Source of the DNA: Maritimibacter sp.
Lineage (GTDB): Bacteria > Pseudomonadota > Alphaproteobacteria > Rhodobacterales > Rhodobacteraceae
NCBI GenBank assembly: GCA_002701395.1
Contig: NZVC01000027.1
Span: 135,811-178,095 of the forward strand
Length of the DNA: 42,285 nt
Direction of reading: 5' to 3'
Part shown: one piece after another, positions 29,883 to 37,973 of the stretch
How the letters are laid out: each line of letters begins with the position of its first letter
How positions within the stretch are numbered: the stretch's first letter is position 1
Made by a program: the position numbers and the translations under genes
Notes under the pieces: generated by a model
The model's database searches: none
What the model was told of the DNA's origin: nothing
What the model saw: only the letters and a program-made list of their open reading frames with translations

Positions 29883-31295
29883 TCAGGTCCGTGCGTAGAT
29901 ATCGTCGTAACGGGTGATGTCGTCCTCGGCGAGGTAACTGCCCGTCTGGATCTCGATCAGTACCATCGGGACAATTCCCGGATTGGCAAGGCGATGCTTC
30001 TCGCCCAGCGGCACATAGATCGACTGGTTTTCGGTCAGCAGCCGTTCGGCTTCGCCGATTGTGACCTTGGCGGTGCCCTCGACCACGATCCAGTGTTCGG
30101 CCCGGTGGTGGTGCGATTGCAACGACAGCGCCGCCCCCGGCTGCACGACGATCCGCTTTACCTGAAACCGGTCGCCGCCGACCAGCGTCTCGACCCAGCC
30201 CCACGGGCGGTGGTCTTTCGGAAAGCTCTCGGCCTGCGCCGCGCCCCGGTCCTTCAACGCAGAGACCGCGATCTTCACGTCCTGCGCCCGGCTGGCGTCT
30301 GCCACCAGCACCGCGTCAGGCATCGCGATGGCAACGATGTTCTGCAGGCCGATCCCGACCAGCGCCTGACCTTCGGCCTCGGACCGCAGCAGCGTATCCT
30401 CGCAGTCAATCGCCAGCGCGTTGCCCGCCTGCGCCACCCCAGTGTCGTCTGCCGTCTCGCGCCAGACCGCGTACCAGTCGCCAAGGTCGGACCAGCGCCC
30501 GTCGAACGGCACCACCGACAGGTTGTCGGCCCGTTCCATTACCGCGTAGTCGATAGAGATATCGTCGGCGCCTTCCCATGCCTCGGGATCGAGCCGCAGA
30601 AACCCAAGATCTTCGCGGCCCTTGTCCAGCGCCGCGCCGACCGGCTCCATAAGATCCGGCGCATGGGCGCGGAAGGCATCAAGGATGGTGCGGACCGAGA
30701 ACAGGAAGATCCCCGCGTTCCACAGGAACCGCTTGGCGTCCAGCATGGCGCTTGCCTTGTCCTCGTCCGGCTTTTCGACGAACCGCACAAGATCCTGCAC
30801 CCCTTCGCCGCCGGCCTCTGCCAGTTCCAGCCAACCATAGCCGGTTTCCGGGCGGTCGGGCGCGATGCCGAAGGTAACCATGCGCCCCGCGCGCGCCGCC
30901 TCGGCGCCGGTCTCCAGCACGGCGTGGAAGGCCTCTGGCTCGGGGATGACGTGGTCCGAGGGCGCGACCAGCATCAGCGCGTCGGGATCGGTTTTTTCCA
31001 GCCACAGCGCGGCGGCCAGCACGGCGGGGGCCGTGTTGCGGCCTTCGGGCTCGATCAGGATGGCGCCGGGGTCGATCCCCGCACCGCCAAGCTGTTCCGT
31101 GACGATGAACCGGAATTCCGATGCCGTGACCACCAAAGGCGGCGCGAACCCCTCGCCCGACAACCGCTTTGCCGAGGCTTGGAACAGGCTTTCCCGCCCA
31201 AGGAAGGGCGCGAATTGCTTTGGATAGGATTTGCGCGACAGCGGCCACAGGCGTGTGCCCGAACCACCGCAAAGGAGAACAGGGGTTATCGTCAA
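29883..31295 (-). CDS. manC: Mannose-1-phosphate guanylyltransferase/mannose-6-phosphate isomerase
   Basis: This 470-residue bifunctional enzyme makes GDP-mannose from GTP and mannose-1-phosphate, and its C-terminal cupin domain interconverts fructose-6-phosphate and mannose-6-phosphate. The nucleotidyltransferase signature GGSGTRLWPLSRKSYPKQF lies at 10-28, with FVEKP further on. The cupin motif QSHHHRAEHWIVVEGTAKVT is complete, so both activities should be present. I chose a TTG start at 31295, preceded by GGAG at five bases, because the true N-terminus (TITPVLLCGGSG) begins there; a frame to 31376 would add 27 residues that do not resemble the family. It leads the manC-manB operon. Confidence 0.9.
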   Translation of the reverse strand: MTITPVLLCGGSGTRLWPLSRKSYPKQFAPFLGRESLFQASAKRLSGEGFAPPLVVTASEFRFIVTEQLGGAGIDPGAILIEPEGRNTAPAVLAAALWLEKTDPDALMLVAPSDHVIPEPEAFHAVLETGAEAARAGRMVTFGIAPDRPETGYGWLELAEAGGEGVQDLVRFVEKPDEDKASAMLDAKRFLWNAGIFLFSVRTILDAFRAHAPDLMEPVGAALDKGREDLGFLRLDPEAWEGADDISIDYAVMERADNLSVVPFDGRWSDLGDWYAVWRETADDTGVAQAGNALAIDCEDTLLRSEAEGQALVGIGLQNIVAIAMPDAVLVADASRAQDVKIAVSALKDRGAAQAESFPKDHRPWGWVETLVGGDRFQVKRIVVQPGAALSLQSHHHRAEHWIVVEGTAKVTIGEAERLLTENQSIYVPLGEKHRLANPGIVPMVLIEIQTGSYLAEDDITRYDDIYART

Positions 31296-31450
31296 AACAG
31301 CTCCATCCCGGAAATCGGTGTCATGCAGTCGGTGTCGCCATCGAAATCGTCGGCAGCCCGACGTTGGGAATGACAATAGCCTGCGCCCCTACCGAGACAA
31401 CCAGCAACCCGGCCCCGATACTGCACCAATACGGCGGGCCGGCATCCGGT

Positions 31451-31930
31451 TCAGAGCATCCCGTCGTAGCGGACAAGCAGCGACAGAAGCGTGTCCAATT
31501 CCTTGCGGGTCAGCCCAGTTTCGGCGAAGGCGCGGCGCTCTTCCGCCTCGACTTGCCGCAGTGCAACATCGCCAAGCGCGATGCCCGCCTCGGTGATCGC
31601 GACCGGCCGCGATCGCTTGTCCTCTGCCCCCTCGGGGCGGGTCACAAGGCCCTTTTCCTCCAGAGATCGCAGCACCTGCGTCATGCCCCCAGAGGATATC
31701 ACCAATGCATCATACAGCATGGACGGCGTCATGGGTTTGCCCTCCGACTCGGTGCGAAGGATCATCAGAACCTCGAACTCCGTCGGGTTAAGATCATGTT
31801 TTCGCATAACCTTTCTAGCCCGCCGCGCAACAACCTGCCCGGTATGCTGCACGACTCCCGACACCGCGAGCACGTCGTGATCAAGGTCGGGCCAGTGGCA
31901 TTGAACCCTCAGTTTTCTGTCTTCACCCAT
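31451..31930 (-). CDS. MarR family transcriptional regulator
   Basis: This 159-residue winged-helix protein contains DLNPTEFEVLMILRTE (helix 2-3 region), recognition helix SSGGMTQVLRSLEEKGLV and wing RPEGAEDKRSRPVAIT. It is divergent from an RND efflux operon, which is a classical MarR arrangement. The ATG at 31930 is conservative; a TTG two codons upstream (31936) has a better spaced GGGGAG and could be the real start. A perfect TATCTT-N6-AAGATA repeat lies in the shared promoter region. It probably represses the pump and itself and is released by a small ligand or pump substrate. Confidence 0.88.
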   Translation of the reverse strand: MGEDRKLRVQCHWPDLDHDVLAVSGVVQHTGQVVARRARKVMRKHDLNPTEFEVLMILRTESEGKPMTPSMLYDALVISSGGMTQVLRSLEEKGLVTRPEGAEDKRSRPVAITEAGIALGDVALRQVEAEERRAFAETGLTRKELDTLLSLLVRYDGML

Positions 31931-31948
31931 CTTCAAGCATTTCTCCCC

Positions 31949-31978
31949 TTGCCCCCCCCGGCCCAAGTTCAATATCTT
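31949..31978 (+). promoter_or_regulatory. Candidate promoter of the RND efflux operon
   Basis: TTGCCC (31949-31954), 18 bp, TATCTT (31973-31978) is a plausible promoter. Its -10 is the left arm of the candidate MarR operator, so repressor binding would block it directly. Confidence 0.4.
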
Positions 31979-31990
31979 AGAAGAAAGATA
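31973..31990. promoter_or_regulatory. Candidate MarR operator
   Basis: TATCTT-AGAAGA-AAGATA is a perfect 6+6 inverted repeat with a 6-bp spacer, the size usual for MarR dimers. It lies 43-60 bp upstream of the marR start and 90-107 bp upstream of the adaptor start, between the divergent genes. Confidence 0.6.
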
Positions 31991-32079
31991 AATGCGACGG
32001 AAATGTTTCCCTCGCGCGTAGAGACAGACGAACACCGCCGCTGCACTGCAGCGGCGAAATGCATGTAAGGGGACCCGGT

Positions 32080-33342
32080 TTGAAGGTTTCAGGAAAAGAC
32101 GCGCGGACACGGCGCGAAGATAGTCGCGTGGTGCGCCCGTTCGCTCACCTGTTTCATGTCGCCGCGCTGGTCGCGGCGGGCTGGGCGGCCTCGCCCGCGC
32201 TGGCGCAGATGCCCGGCGGCGGTGGCCCCACGAATGTCGGCGTGATCGAACTGGACGAAGCCCGGGTGCCCTACTCGGTCACGCTTCCCGGACGCGCGGT
32301 CGCCTTCGAGGAAACCGACATCCGGCCCCGCGTTGCCGGTGTGATCTCCGAAATCGTGTACGAACCCGGCACCGAGGTCGAAGTCGGCGACGTGCTGTTC
32401 CGGATCGAGGGCGACACCTTCGCCGCCGATCTTGCAGCCGCCGAAGCGACCGTTGCCAGTGCCGAGGCGTCGGTCTCGGCCGCGGAAACCACGCTGGCCC
32501 GGTACGAAAGCCTGTCGGGCACCGGCGTGACCGCCGAAACCGTCGAGAACGCCCGCGTGACGCTGGCGCAGGCCGAGGCGACGCTTAGCTCTGCCCGCGC
32601 CGCGCGCGACCTTGCGCAGCTGAACTTCGACCGCACCGAGATCCGCAGCCCGATCACCGGCATCGTGGACATCGCGAACGTCTCCGTCGGCGCGCTGGTG
32701 ACGGCGAACCAGACAAACGCGCTGACCACGGTCACGCGCATCGACCCGATCTATGTCGACGTGCAGGAAAGCAGCCGCCGGGTTCAGACGATCCGCGACC
32801 GGGTCGAGGCAGGCACCCTTGCGCCGGGCGAGAACCTGGACGTGTCGCTGCAACTGGAAACCGGGAACACCTATGCGATGCCGGGCACGCTGGTCACCGG
32901 CGGCACCTCTGTGTCCACGACCACCGGCACCTCTATCTTCCGCTTCCGGTTCGACAATCCGGACAGGGAAATCCTGCCCGGCCAATTCCTTCGGGTCGAC
33001 ATCACGCTGGGCGAAACCCCCGCGATCCTTGTACCGCAACGCGCCACGTCGCGTGCCGCCGACGGCACCCTGACGGCCTTCATCGCGGTCGACGGCGTAG
33101 CCGAGGAACGCACGCTGACGGAAACCGGCGTGTACCAGAACGCTTGGATCGTGACCGACGGCGTGTCGGACGGCGAGATGCTGATCATGGATGGCCTGAC
33201 CAACCTTAGCGCCGGCGCAGAGGTGCAGACCGTTCCGGTGACGATCTCGGAAGACGGTGTCGTCTCGGACGTTGCCACGGCGGATGCGTCGGAAGACACC
33301 GCCGAAGAACCGGCGACGGAAACTCCGGACGAGGACGGCTAA
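32080..33342 (+). CDS. RND efflux periplasmic adaptor subunit
   Basis: This 420-residue membrane-fusion protein links the inner-membrane RND pump to the outer-membrane channel. A signal-like hydrophobic segment (HVAALVAAGWAASPALAQ) is followed by the lipoyl half RPRVAGVISEIVYEPGTEVEVGD, a helical hairpin (ATVASAEASVSAAETTLARYESL), the second lipoyl half FDRTEIRSPITGIVD, and beta-barrel and membrane-proximal domains. The tail is acidic and probably disordered (DASEDTAEEPATETPDEDG). I chose TTG at 32080 because AGGGGA lies at good spacing before it; ATG 32059 has none, and a GTG pair at about 32128 would give a shorter signal peptide. It is the first gene of the pump operon. Confidence 0.88.
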   Translation: MKVSGKDARTRREDSRVVRPFAHLFHVAALVAAGWAASPALAQMPGGGGPTNVGVIELDEARVPYSVTLPGRAVAFEETDIRPRVAGVISEIVYEPGTEVEVGDVLFRIEGDTFAADLAAAEATVASAEASVSAAETTLARYESLSGTGVTAETVENARVTLAQAEATLSSARAARDLAQLNFDRTEIRSPITGIVDIANVSVGALVTANQTNALTTVTRIDPIYVDVQESSRRVQTIRDRVEAGTLAPGENLDVSLQLETGNTYAMPGTLVTGGTSVSTTTGTSIFRFRFDNPDREILPGQFLRVDITLGETPAILVPQRATSRAADGTLTAFIAVDGVAEERTLTETGVYQNAWIVTDGVSDGEMLIMDGLTNLSAGAEVQTVPVTISEDGVVSDVATADASEDTAEEPATETPDEDG

Positions 33343-33348
33343 GACATC

Positions 33349-36300
33349 ATGGGTACCTTCTTTATCCGGCGCCCGGTTTTCGCCTGGGTCGTTTCCATCA
33401 TGATGATGCTGGCGGGCGCGGCTTCGTTCCTTGGCCTGCCGGTGTCGCAATATCCCGACATCGCACCGACCACCGTCCGCGTCTCGACCAACTACCCCGG
33501 CGCGACCGCATCGGCGGTTCTGAATTCGGTGACCCGCGTGGTCGAAGAGTCGATGTCCGGCCTCGACGGCATGCTTTACATGACGTCGCAGTCCCGCGAG
33601 GGGTCGTCCTCTATCACCATCATCTTCGACGAAAGCGTCGAGGCGATCGATGCGCAGAACGAGGTCCAGTCAAGGGTCAGCCGAGTCGAGCGCCAGCTGC
33701 CCTCCGTCGTGCAACAGCAGGGCGTGAACGTCACCCGGTCGGACAGTTCGATCCTGCTGGTGGGCGCGCTGGTCGACACTTCGGGCAATTACACCACCCT
33801 TCAACTGGGCGACCTGCTTGACGAAATCGTCGAAAGCGCCGTCGAACGGACAGAAGGCGTCGGCGGCATCAGCACCTTCGGCTCCAGCTATGCGATGCGC
33901 GTCTGGCTCGATCCGCTGGCTCTGGTCCGCTACCAGCTGACCCCGGCCGACATCACCGCGGCCGTGCAGGAACAGAACACCACCGTGTCGGTCGGTTCGC
34001 TGGGCGATCAGCCCACGATGTCCGGCCAGCAGTTCACCGCGACGATCACCGCGCAAAGCCAGCTGACCACCGCCGAGGAATTCGAACAGATCCTGTTGAA
34101 GACCGAAACGGACGGCTCGGTCGTCCGGCTGGGCGACGTGGCCCGGATCGAGATCGGTCAGGAAAGCTATGGCGTCGAGTCGCTGTACAACGGCCAGCCC
34201 GCCGCCGGTTTCGGCGTCAACCTCGCCACCGGCGCGAACGCGGTCGAAACCTCGGAGAACGTCCGCGCCACGCTGGAATCCCTGCGGGCCGCTTTGCCCA
34301 ATGGCGTTGAATACCGCATCGCCTATGACACCTCGCCCTTCGTGGAACTGTCGATCGAACAGGTGGAACACACCCTGATCGAGGCCGTCCTGCTGGTGCT
34401 GCTGGTGCTGATCGTCTTCCTGCAATCGTGGCGCGCCACGCTGATCCCACTGGTCACCGTGCCGGTGGTTCTGCTGGGGACGCTCGCCGTGCTGTATGCC
34501 GCGGGCTATTCGATCAACACGCTGACGATGTTCGCGATGGTGCTTGCCATCGGCCTTCTCGTCGACGACGCGATCGTCGTGGTCGAGAACGTCGAACGCC
34601 TGATGGAAGAGGAAAAGCTGTCCGCCCGCGAAGCGACTGCCAAGTCGATGGGACAAATCCTGTCGGCGCTGGTCGGCATCAACGTGGTGCTGGCGGCGGT
34701 GTTCCTGCCGATGGCGTTCTTCCCCGGTGCAACGGGGGTGATCTATCGCCAGTTCTCGCTGACGATGGTCACCGCGATGGCGCTGTCGCTGATCATCGCG
34801 GTCGTCCTGTCGCCGCCGATGTCGGCGCAGTTGCTGAAAGCGAACCACGGCGAGACACGTTTCCCGCCCGCGCGCTGGTTCAACAACGGCATGTCGCGGT
34901 TCACCGACTTCTACTCGGGCACCGTGAAGCTGTCGTTGAAGGCCCCCTTGGTGATGCTGCTGATCCTCGGCGCAATCGGCTATGTGGCCTACAGCGCCAA
35001 CAGCCGGATCACCTCGTCCTTCATCCCGACCGAGGACCAAGGCGTTCTGATCACCATCGTCAACCTCGACGAGGGATCGACCGCGCAGCAGACATCCGCG
35101 GTGGTGGACCAGATTAACGGTTTCTTCATCGGTAACGAAGAGGCTGCTGTAGAATCGACCTTTGCGGCCCTTGGCTTCGGGTTCGGCGGATCCGGGCAGA
35201 ATCGCGCGATGGTCTTCGTTAAGCTTCGGGAATTCGAACAAAGGGCCGACGATCCGCAGCTTGCGGCCTCGGCGGTCGCCATGCGCGCCAACATGGCGTT
35301 CATGACCAACCGGGCGGGCCAGATCTTCGTGATGCAGCCGCCCGCGATCATGGGCCTCGGCAACACCGGCGGCTTCTCGATGTACCTCGTCGATCAGGGC
35401 GCGAACGGCACCGAGGCGCTGATCGAAGCCGCGACCGAACTGGAAGCCATCGCCAACCAGGACGAACGGGTGGTCAACCTGCGCGTCACCGGCACCGAAC
35501 AGGAAAGCGCCCTGCGCATCGAGATCGACCAGCAGAAGGCCGAAAGCCTTGGCCTGTCCCTGTCGGCGATCAACTCGATGCTTTCGGTCGTCTTCTCGGG
35601 CTCGGAAGTGAACGATTTCATCCTGGGTGATTCGCTGCGACCGGTTATTGTTCAGGCAGATGCACCCTTCCGGATGCAGCCTGACGACGTGTTTGATTGG
35701 TATGCGCGCAACACTTCCGGAGAAATGGTACCTTTCTCGGCCTTCGCCACAACCTCGTGGGAGCCGGTTTCTCCGTCGCTTCAGCGGTACGAGGGAACCA
35801 ACGCGATCGAGGTCTCGGGCTCGCCCGGGGAAGGCATCTCGACCGGGACCGCGATGGAGGTCATGGAAGAGCTCGTCGAAAGCCTCGACGGGGGCTACGG
35901 AGCGGCCTGGACAGGCATTAGTTACCAAGAAAGACAGTCCGGAGACCTTGCTTACATCCTTTACGGCATCTCGGTTCTGGTGGTCTTTCTGGCGCTTGCC
36001 GCACTGTACGAAAGCTGGTCGATTCCGTTCGCCGTCATGCTGTCCGTTCCGGTCGGCGTGATGGGTGCAATGGTCGCCGCTTGGTACTTCGGACAGCAGA
36101 ACGACGTGTACTTCAAGGTCGGTTTGCTCACCACCATCGGGCTTGCAGCACGCAACGCCATCCTTATCGTGGAGTTCGCAGAAACCTTGCGCAGTGAAGG
36201 ACGCACGGTCACAGAGGCAGCTATCGAGGCGGCTCGGCTCCGGCTGAGGCCCATTTTGATGACAGCATTGGCTTTCATCCTCGGCGTGCTGCCGTTGGCG

Positions 36301-36456
36301 ACCGCTTCTGGCGCGGGGGCTGCGGCGCAGAATGCCATCGGCATCGGCGTTATTGGCGGCATGATCGCCTCGACTTTCCTCGGCATCTTTATGGTGCCGG
36401 CGCTGTACGTTCTTATCATGCGCCTGACGCCGGGCGCGCGGACCAAGGAGGCTTGA
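33349..36456 (+). CDS. Multidrug efflux RND transporter permease (AcrB type)
   Basis: This 1035-residue inner-membrane trimeric pump drives drug export with protons. It has twelve helices in the usual two repeats. The proton-relay pair is Asp406-Asp407 in LLVDDAIVVVENVER (AcrB D407/D408). The second-half motif reads GLAARNAILIVEFAE, so the Lys equivalent to AcrB K940 is Arg935. The start N-terminus MGTFFIRRPVFAWVVSI is typical. The adaptor gene ends 6 bp upstream and the channel gene overlaps the 3-prime end. From about 35,640 onward the codon choice shifts clearly (more TTG, GGA, GCA, GTT, AGT), which hints at a mosaic gene. Confidence 0.93.
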   Translation: MGTFFIRRPVFAWVVSIMMMLAGAASFLGLPVSQYPDIAPTTVRVSTNYPGATASAVLNSVTRVVEESMSGLDGMLYMTSQSREGSSSITIIFDESVEAIDAQNEVQSRVSRVERQLPSVVQQQGVNVTRSDSSILLVGALVDTSGNYTTLQLGDLLDEIVESAVERTEGVGGISTFGSSYAMRVWLDPLALVRYQLTPADITAAVQEQNTTVSVGSLGDQPTMSGQQFTATITAQSQLTTAEEFEQILLKTETDGSVVRLGDVARIEIGQESYGVESLYNGQPAAGFGVNLATGANAVETSENVRATLESLRAALPNGVEYRIAYDTSPFVELSIEQVEHTLIEAVLLVLLVLIVFLQSWRATLIPLVTVPVVLLGTLAVLYAAGYSINTLTMFAMVLAIGLLVDDAIVVVENVERLMEEEKLSAREATAKSMGQILSALVGINVVLAAVFLPMAFFPGATGVIYRQFSLTMVTAMALSLIIAVVLSPPMSAQLLKANHGETRFPPARWFNNGMSRFTDFYSGTVKLSLKAPLVMLLILGAIGYVAYSANSRITSSFIPTEDQGVLITIVNLDEGSTAQQTSAVVDQINGFFIGNEEAAVESTFAALGFGFGGSGQNRAMVFVKLREFEQRADDPQLAASAVAMRANMAFMTNRAGQIFVMQPPAIMGLGNTGGFSMYLVDQGANGTEALIEAATELEAIANQDERVVNLRVTGTEQESALRIEIDQQKAESLGLSLSAINSMLSVVFSGSEVNDFILGDSLRPVIVQADAPFRMQPDDVFDWYARNTSGEMVPFSAFATTSWEPVSPSLQRYEGTNAIEVSGSPGEGISTGTAMEVMEELVESLDGGYGAAWTGISYQERQSGDLAYILYGISVLVVFLALAALYESWSIPFAVMLSVPVGVMGAMVAAWYFGQQNDVYFKVGLLTTIGLAARNAILIVEFAETLRSEGRTVTEAAIEAARLRLRPILMTALAFILGVLPLATASGAGAAAQNAIGIGVIGGMIASTFLGIFMVPALYVLIMRLTPGARTKEA

Positions 36457-36458
36457 AC

Positions 36459-37823
36459 TTGCCCCGTCTGAAACTCACTGCCCTGGCAGTGCCCGCCCTT
36501 CTGGCGGCTTGCACGGTCGGTCCGGACTTCAAGTCACCCGGCATTCCGCTGGCCAACAGCTTCGCCGAAGGGGCCCACGCCCCGATCGGCGACGCCGCGG
36601 CCCAACAGTGGTGGCTGCAGTTCAACGACAAGATGCTGAACCAGCTTGTCGCCGCTGCGATGCGCCAGAACCTAGACGTGCGGACCGCGCTGGTCCGCAT
36701 CGACGAGGCGCAGGCCGCCGCCCGCGCCACCGGCCTTGCGGGCCTTGTGTCCGGGGGCGTCACCGGCCAGTGGACGCGCCAAGGCGGGGACAACATCCCC
36801 GTCAGCGAAACCCGCAGCGCCGGGTTCAACCCGTCGATCATAATCGACCTGTTCGGCAGCCAGCAGCGCCAGCGCGAAGCCGCACTGGCCAACCTGCGCG
36901 CAACCGAACTTAGCGTCGGGACCGCGCGGCTTGCCGTGCTGTCGGCTCTGGTGTCGTCCTACCTCGACCTGCGCTACTTCCAGCAGGCGCTGGCCCTGAC
37001 CCGCGGCACCATCTCCAGTCAGGCCGAAACGCTTGAGCTGGTCCGTGGCCAGTTCGGCGCCGGTGCGTCGACCCAGCTTGATGTCGCTCAGGCCGAAGCC
37101 GCCTACAACCAAGCCCGCGCGAACCTGCCGGGCCTGGAAAGCGGCTATTACAGCGCGCTGTATTCGATCGCGACGCTGCTGGCGGTGCCGGTGCAGACGA
37201 TCCAGACCCAGCTGCAGGCTGGCGGGCGTCAGCCGAACGTCTACGCGGGTGCCGGTGCCGGCATTCCGGCAGACCTGCTGCGCAACCGCCCCGACGTCCG
37301 CTCGACCGAGGAAAGCTATGCCGCGGCCGTCGCGCGCGTCGGTGTCAGCGAGGCCGCGCTGTACCCGTCCCTGTCGCTGGGCGGCAACGTCGGCATCAGC
37401 AATGGCGTCAACACCTGGAGCTTCGGCCCCACCGTGTCGATCCCGCTGCTGAACATGCCCGTGCTGCTGGCCAACCGCGATCAGGCGATCGCACAGGCCG
37501 AACAGGCCCGTCTGGCATGGCGCGCCTCGGTGCTTGGCGCCGTGGAAGAGGTCCAAAGCTCGCAATCCGCCTATATCCGCGCGCGGCGCGAGGTGTCGGC
37601 GCTACAGGGGTCGGTCACGTCGTTCTCGCGCGTGGTGGACCTGTCGCAGCAGACGTACGACGCGGGCGCGACCACGCTTCTTGACCTGCTGAACGGTCAG
37701 CGGTCGCTGTCCTCGGCGCAGCTGTCGCTTGCCGCGTCGGTGCGCGACATGGCCGCCAACTGGGCGGCGCTGCAGGTCGCGGCCGGTCGTGGCTGGGCCA
37801 TCGTGCCACCGGCGACGAACTGA
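36459..37823 (+). CDS. RND efflux outer-membrane channel lipoprotein (NodT/OprM type)
   Basis: This 454-residue outer-membrane factor forms the trimeric exit duct. The type II signal ends in LLAAC, so it should be lipid-anchored. The N-terminal CTVGPDFKSP is typical of NodT/OprM proteins. Two internal repeats, each with long helical hairpins (residues about 55-230 and 265-440), have the segment NRPDVRSTEESYAAAVARVG between them. The start is TTG at 36459, seven bases after AAGGAGG; a TTG at 36453 is too close to it. It follows the RND gene with two bases between. A strong terminator ends the operon at 37843. Confidence 0.93.
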   Translation: MPRLKLTALAVPALLAACTVGPDFKSPGIPLANSFAEGAHAPIGDAAAQQWWLQFNDKMLNQLVAAAMRQNLDVRTALVRIDEAQAAARATGLAGLVSGGVTGQWTRQGGDNIPVSETRSAGFNPSIIIDLFGSQQRQREAALANLRATELSVGTARLAVLSALVSSYLDLRYFQQALALTRGTISSQAETLELVRGQFGAGASTQLDVAQAEAAYNQARANLPGLESGYYSALYSIATLLAVPVQTIQTQLQAGGRQPNVYAGAGAGIPADLLRNRPDVRSTEESYAAAVARVGVSEAALYPSLSLGGNVGISNGVNTWSFGPTVSIPLLNMPVLLANRDQAIAQAEQARLAWRASVLGAVEEVQSSQSAYIRARREVSALQGSVTSFSRVVDLSQQTYDAGATTLLDLLNGQRSLSSAQLSLAASVRDMAANWAALQVAAGRGWAIVPPATN

Positions 37824-37842
37824 TCGCCGTTCCATTTCATTC

Positions 37843-37877
37843 AAAAGCCCCGGCCACCGCGCCGGGGCTTTTTCTTT
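37843..37877 (+). terminator. Rho-independent terminator of the efflux operon
   Basis: A perfect 12-base-pair stem AAAAGCCCCGGC/GCCGGGGCTTTT with a six-base loop is followed by a TTTTTCTTT tail. It starts 20 bp after the channel gene's stop. Confidence 0.93.
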
Positions 37878-37973
37878 GCGCATGAATCCCACGCCCCGGG
37901 TCGACCGGTCGACCACGCTCGCGCTATGATGCCGGGCCGGCAGGAGGAGGCCGGCGCAATCAGCGGAGTTTTC

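Noticed and set aside
33670..35928. 752-codon minus-strand frame inside the RND pump gene
   Set aside because: Same antisense effect of GC-rich codon use. Arg/His/Gln-rich translation with no known fold; it ends where the codon use of the pump changes.
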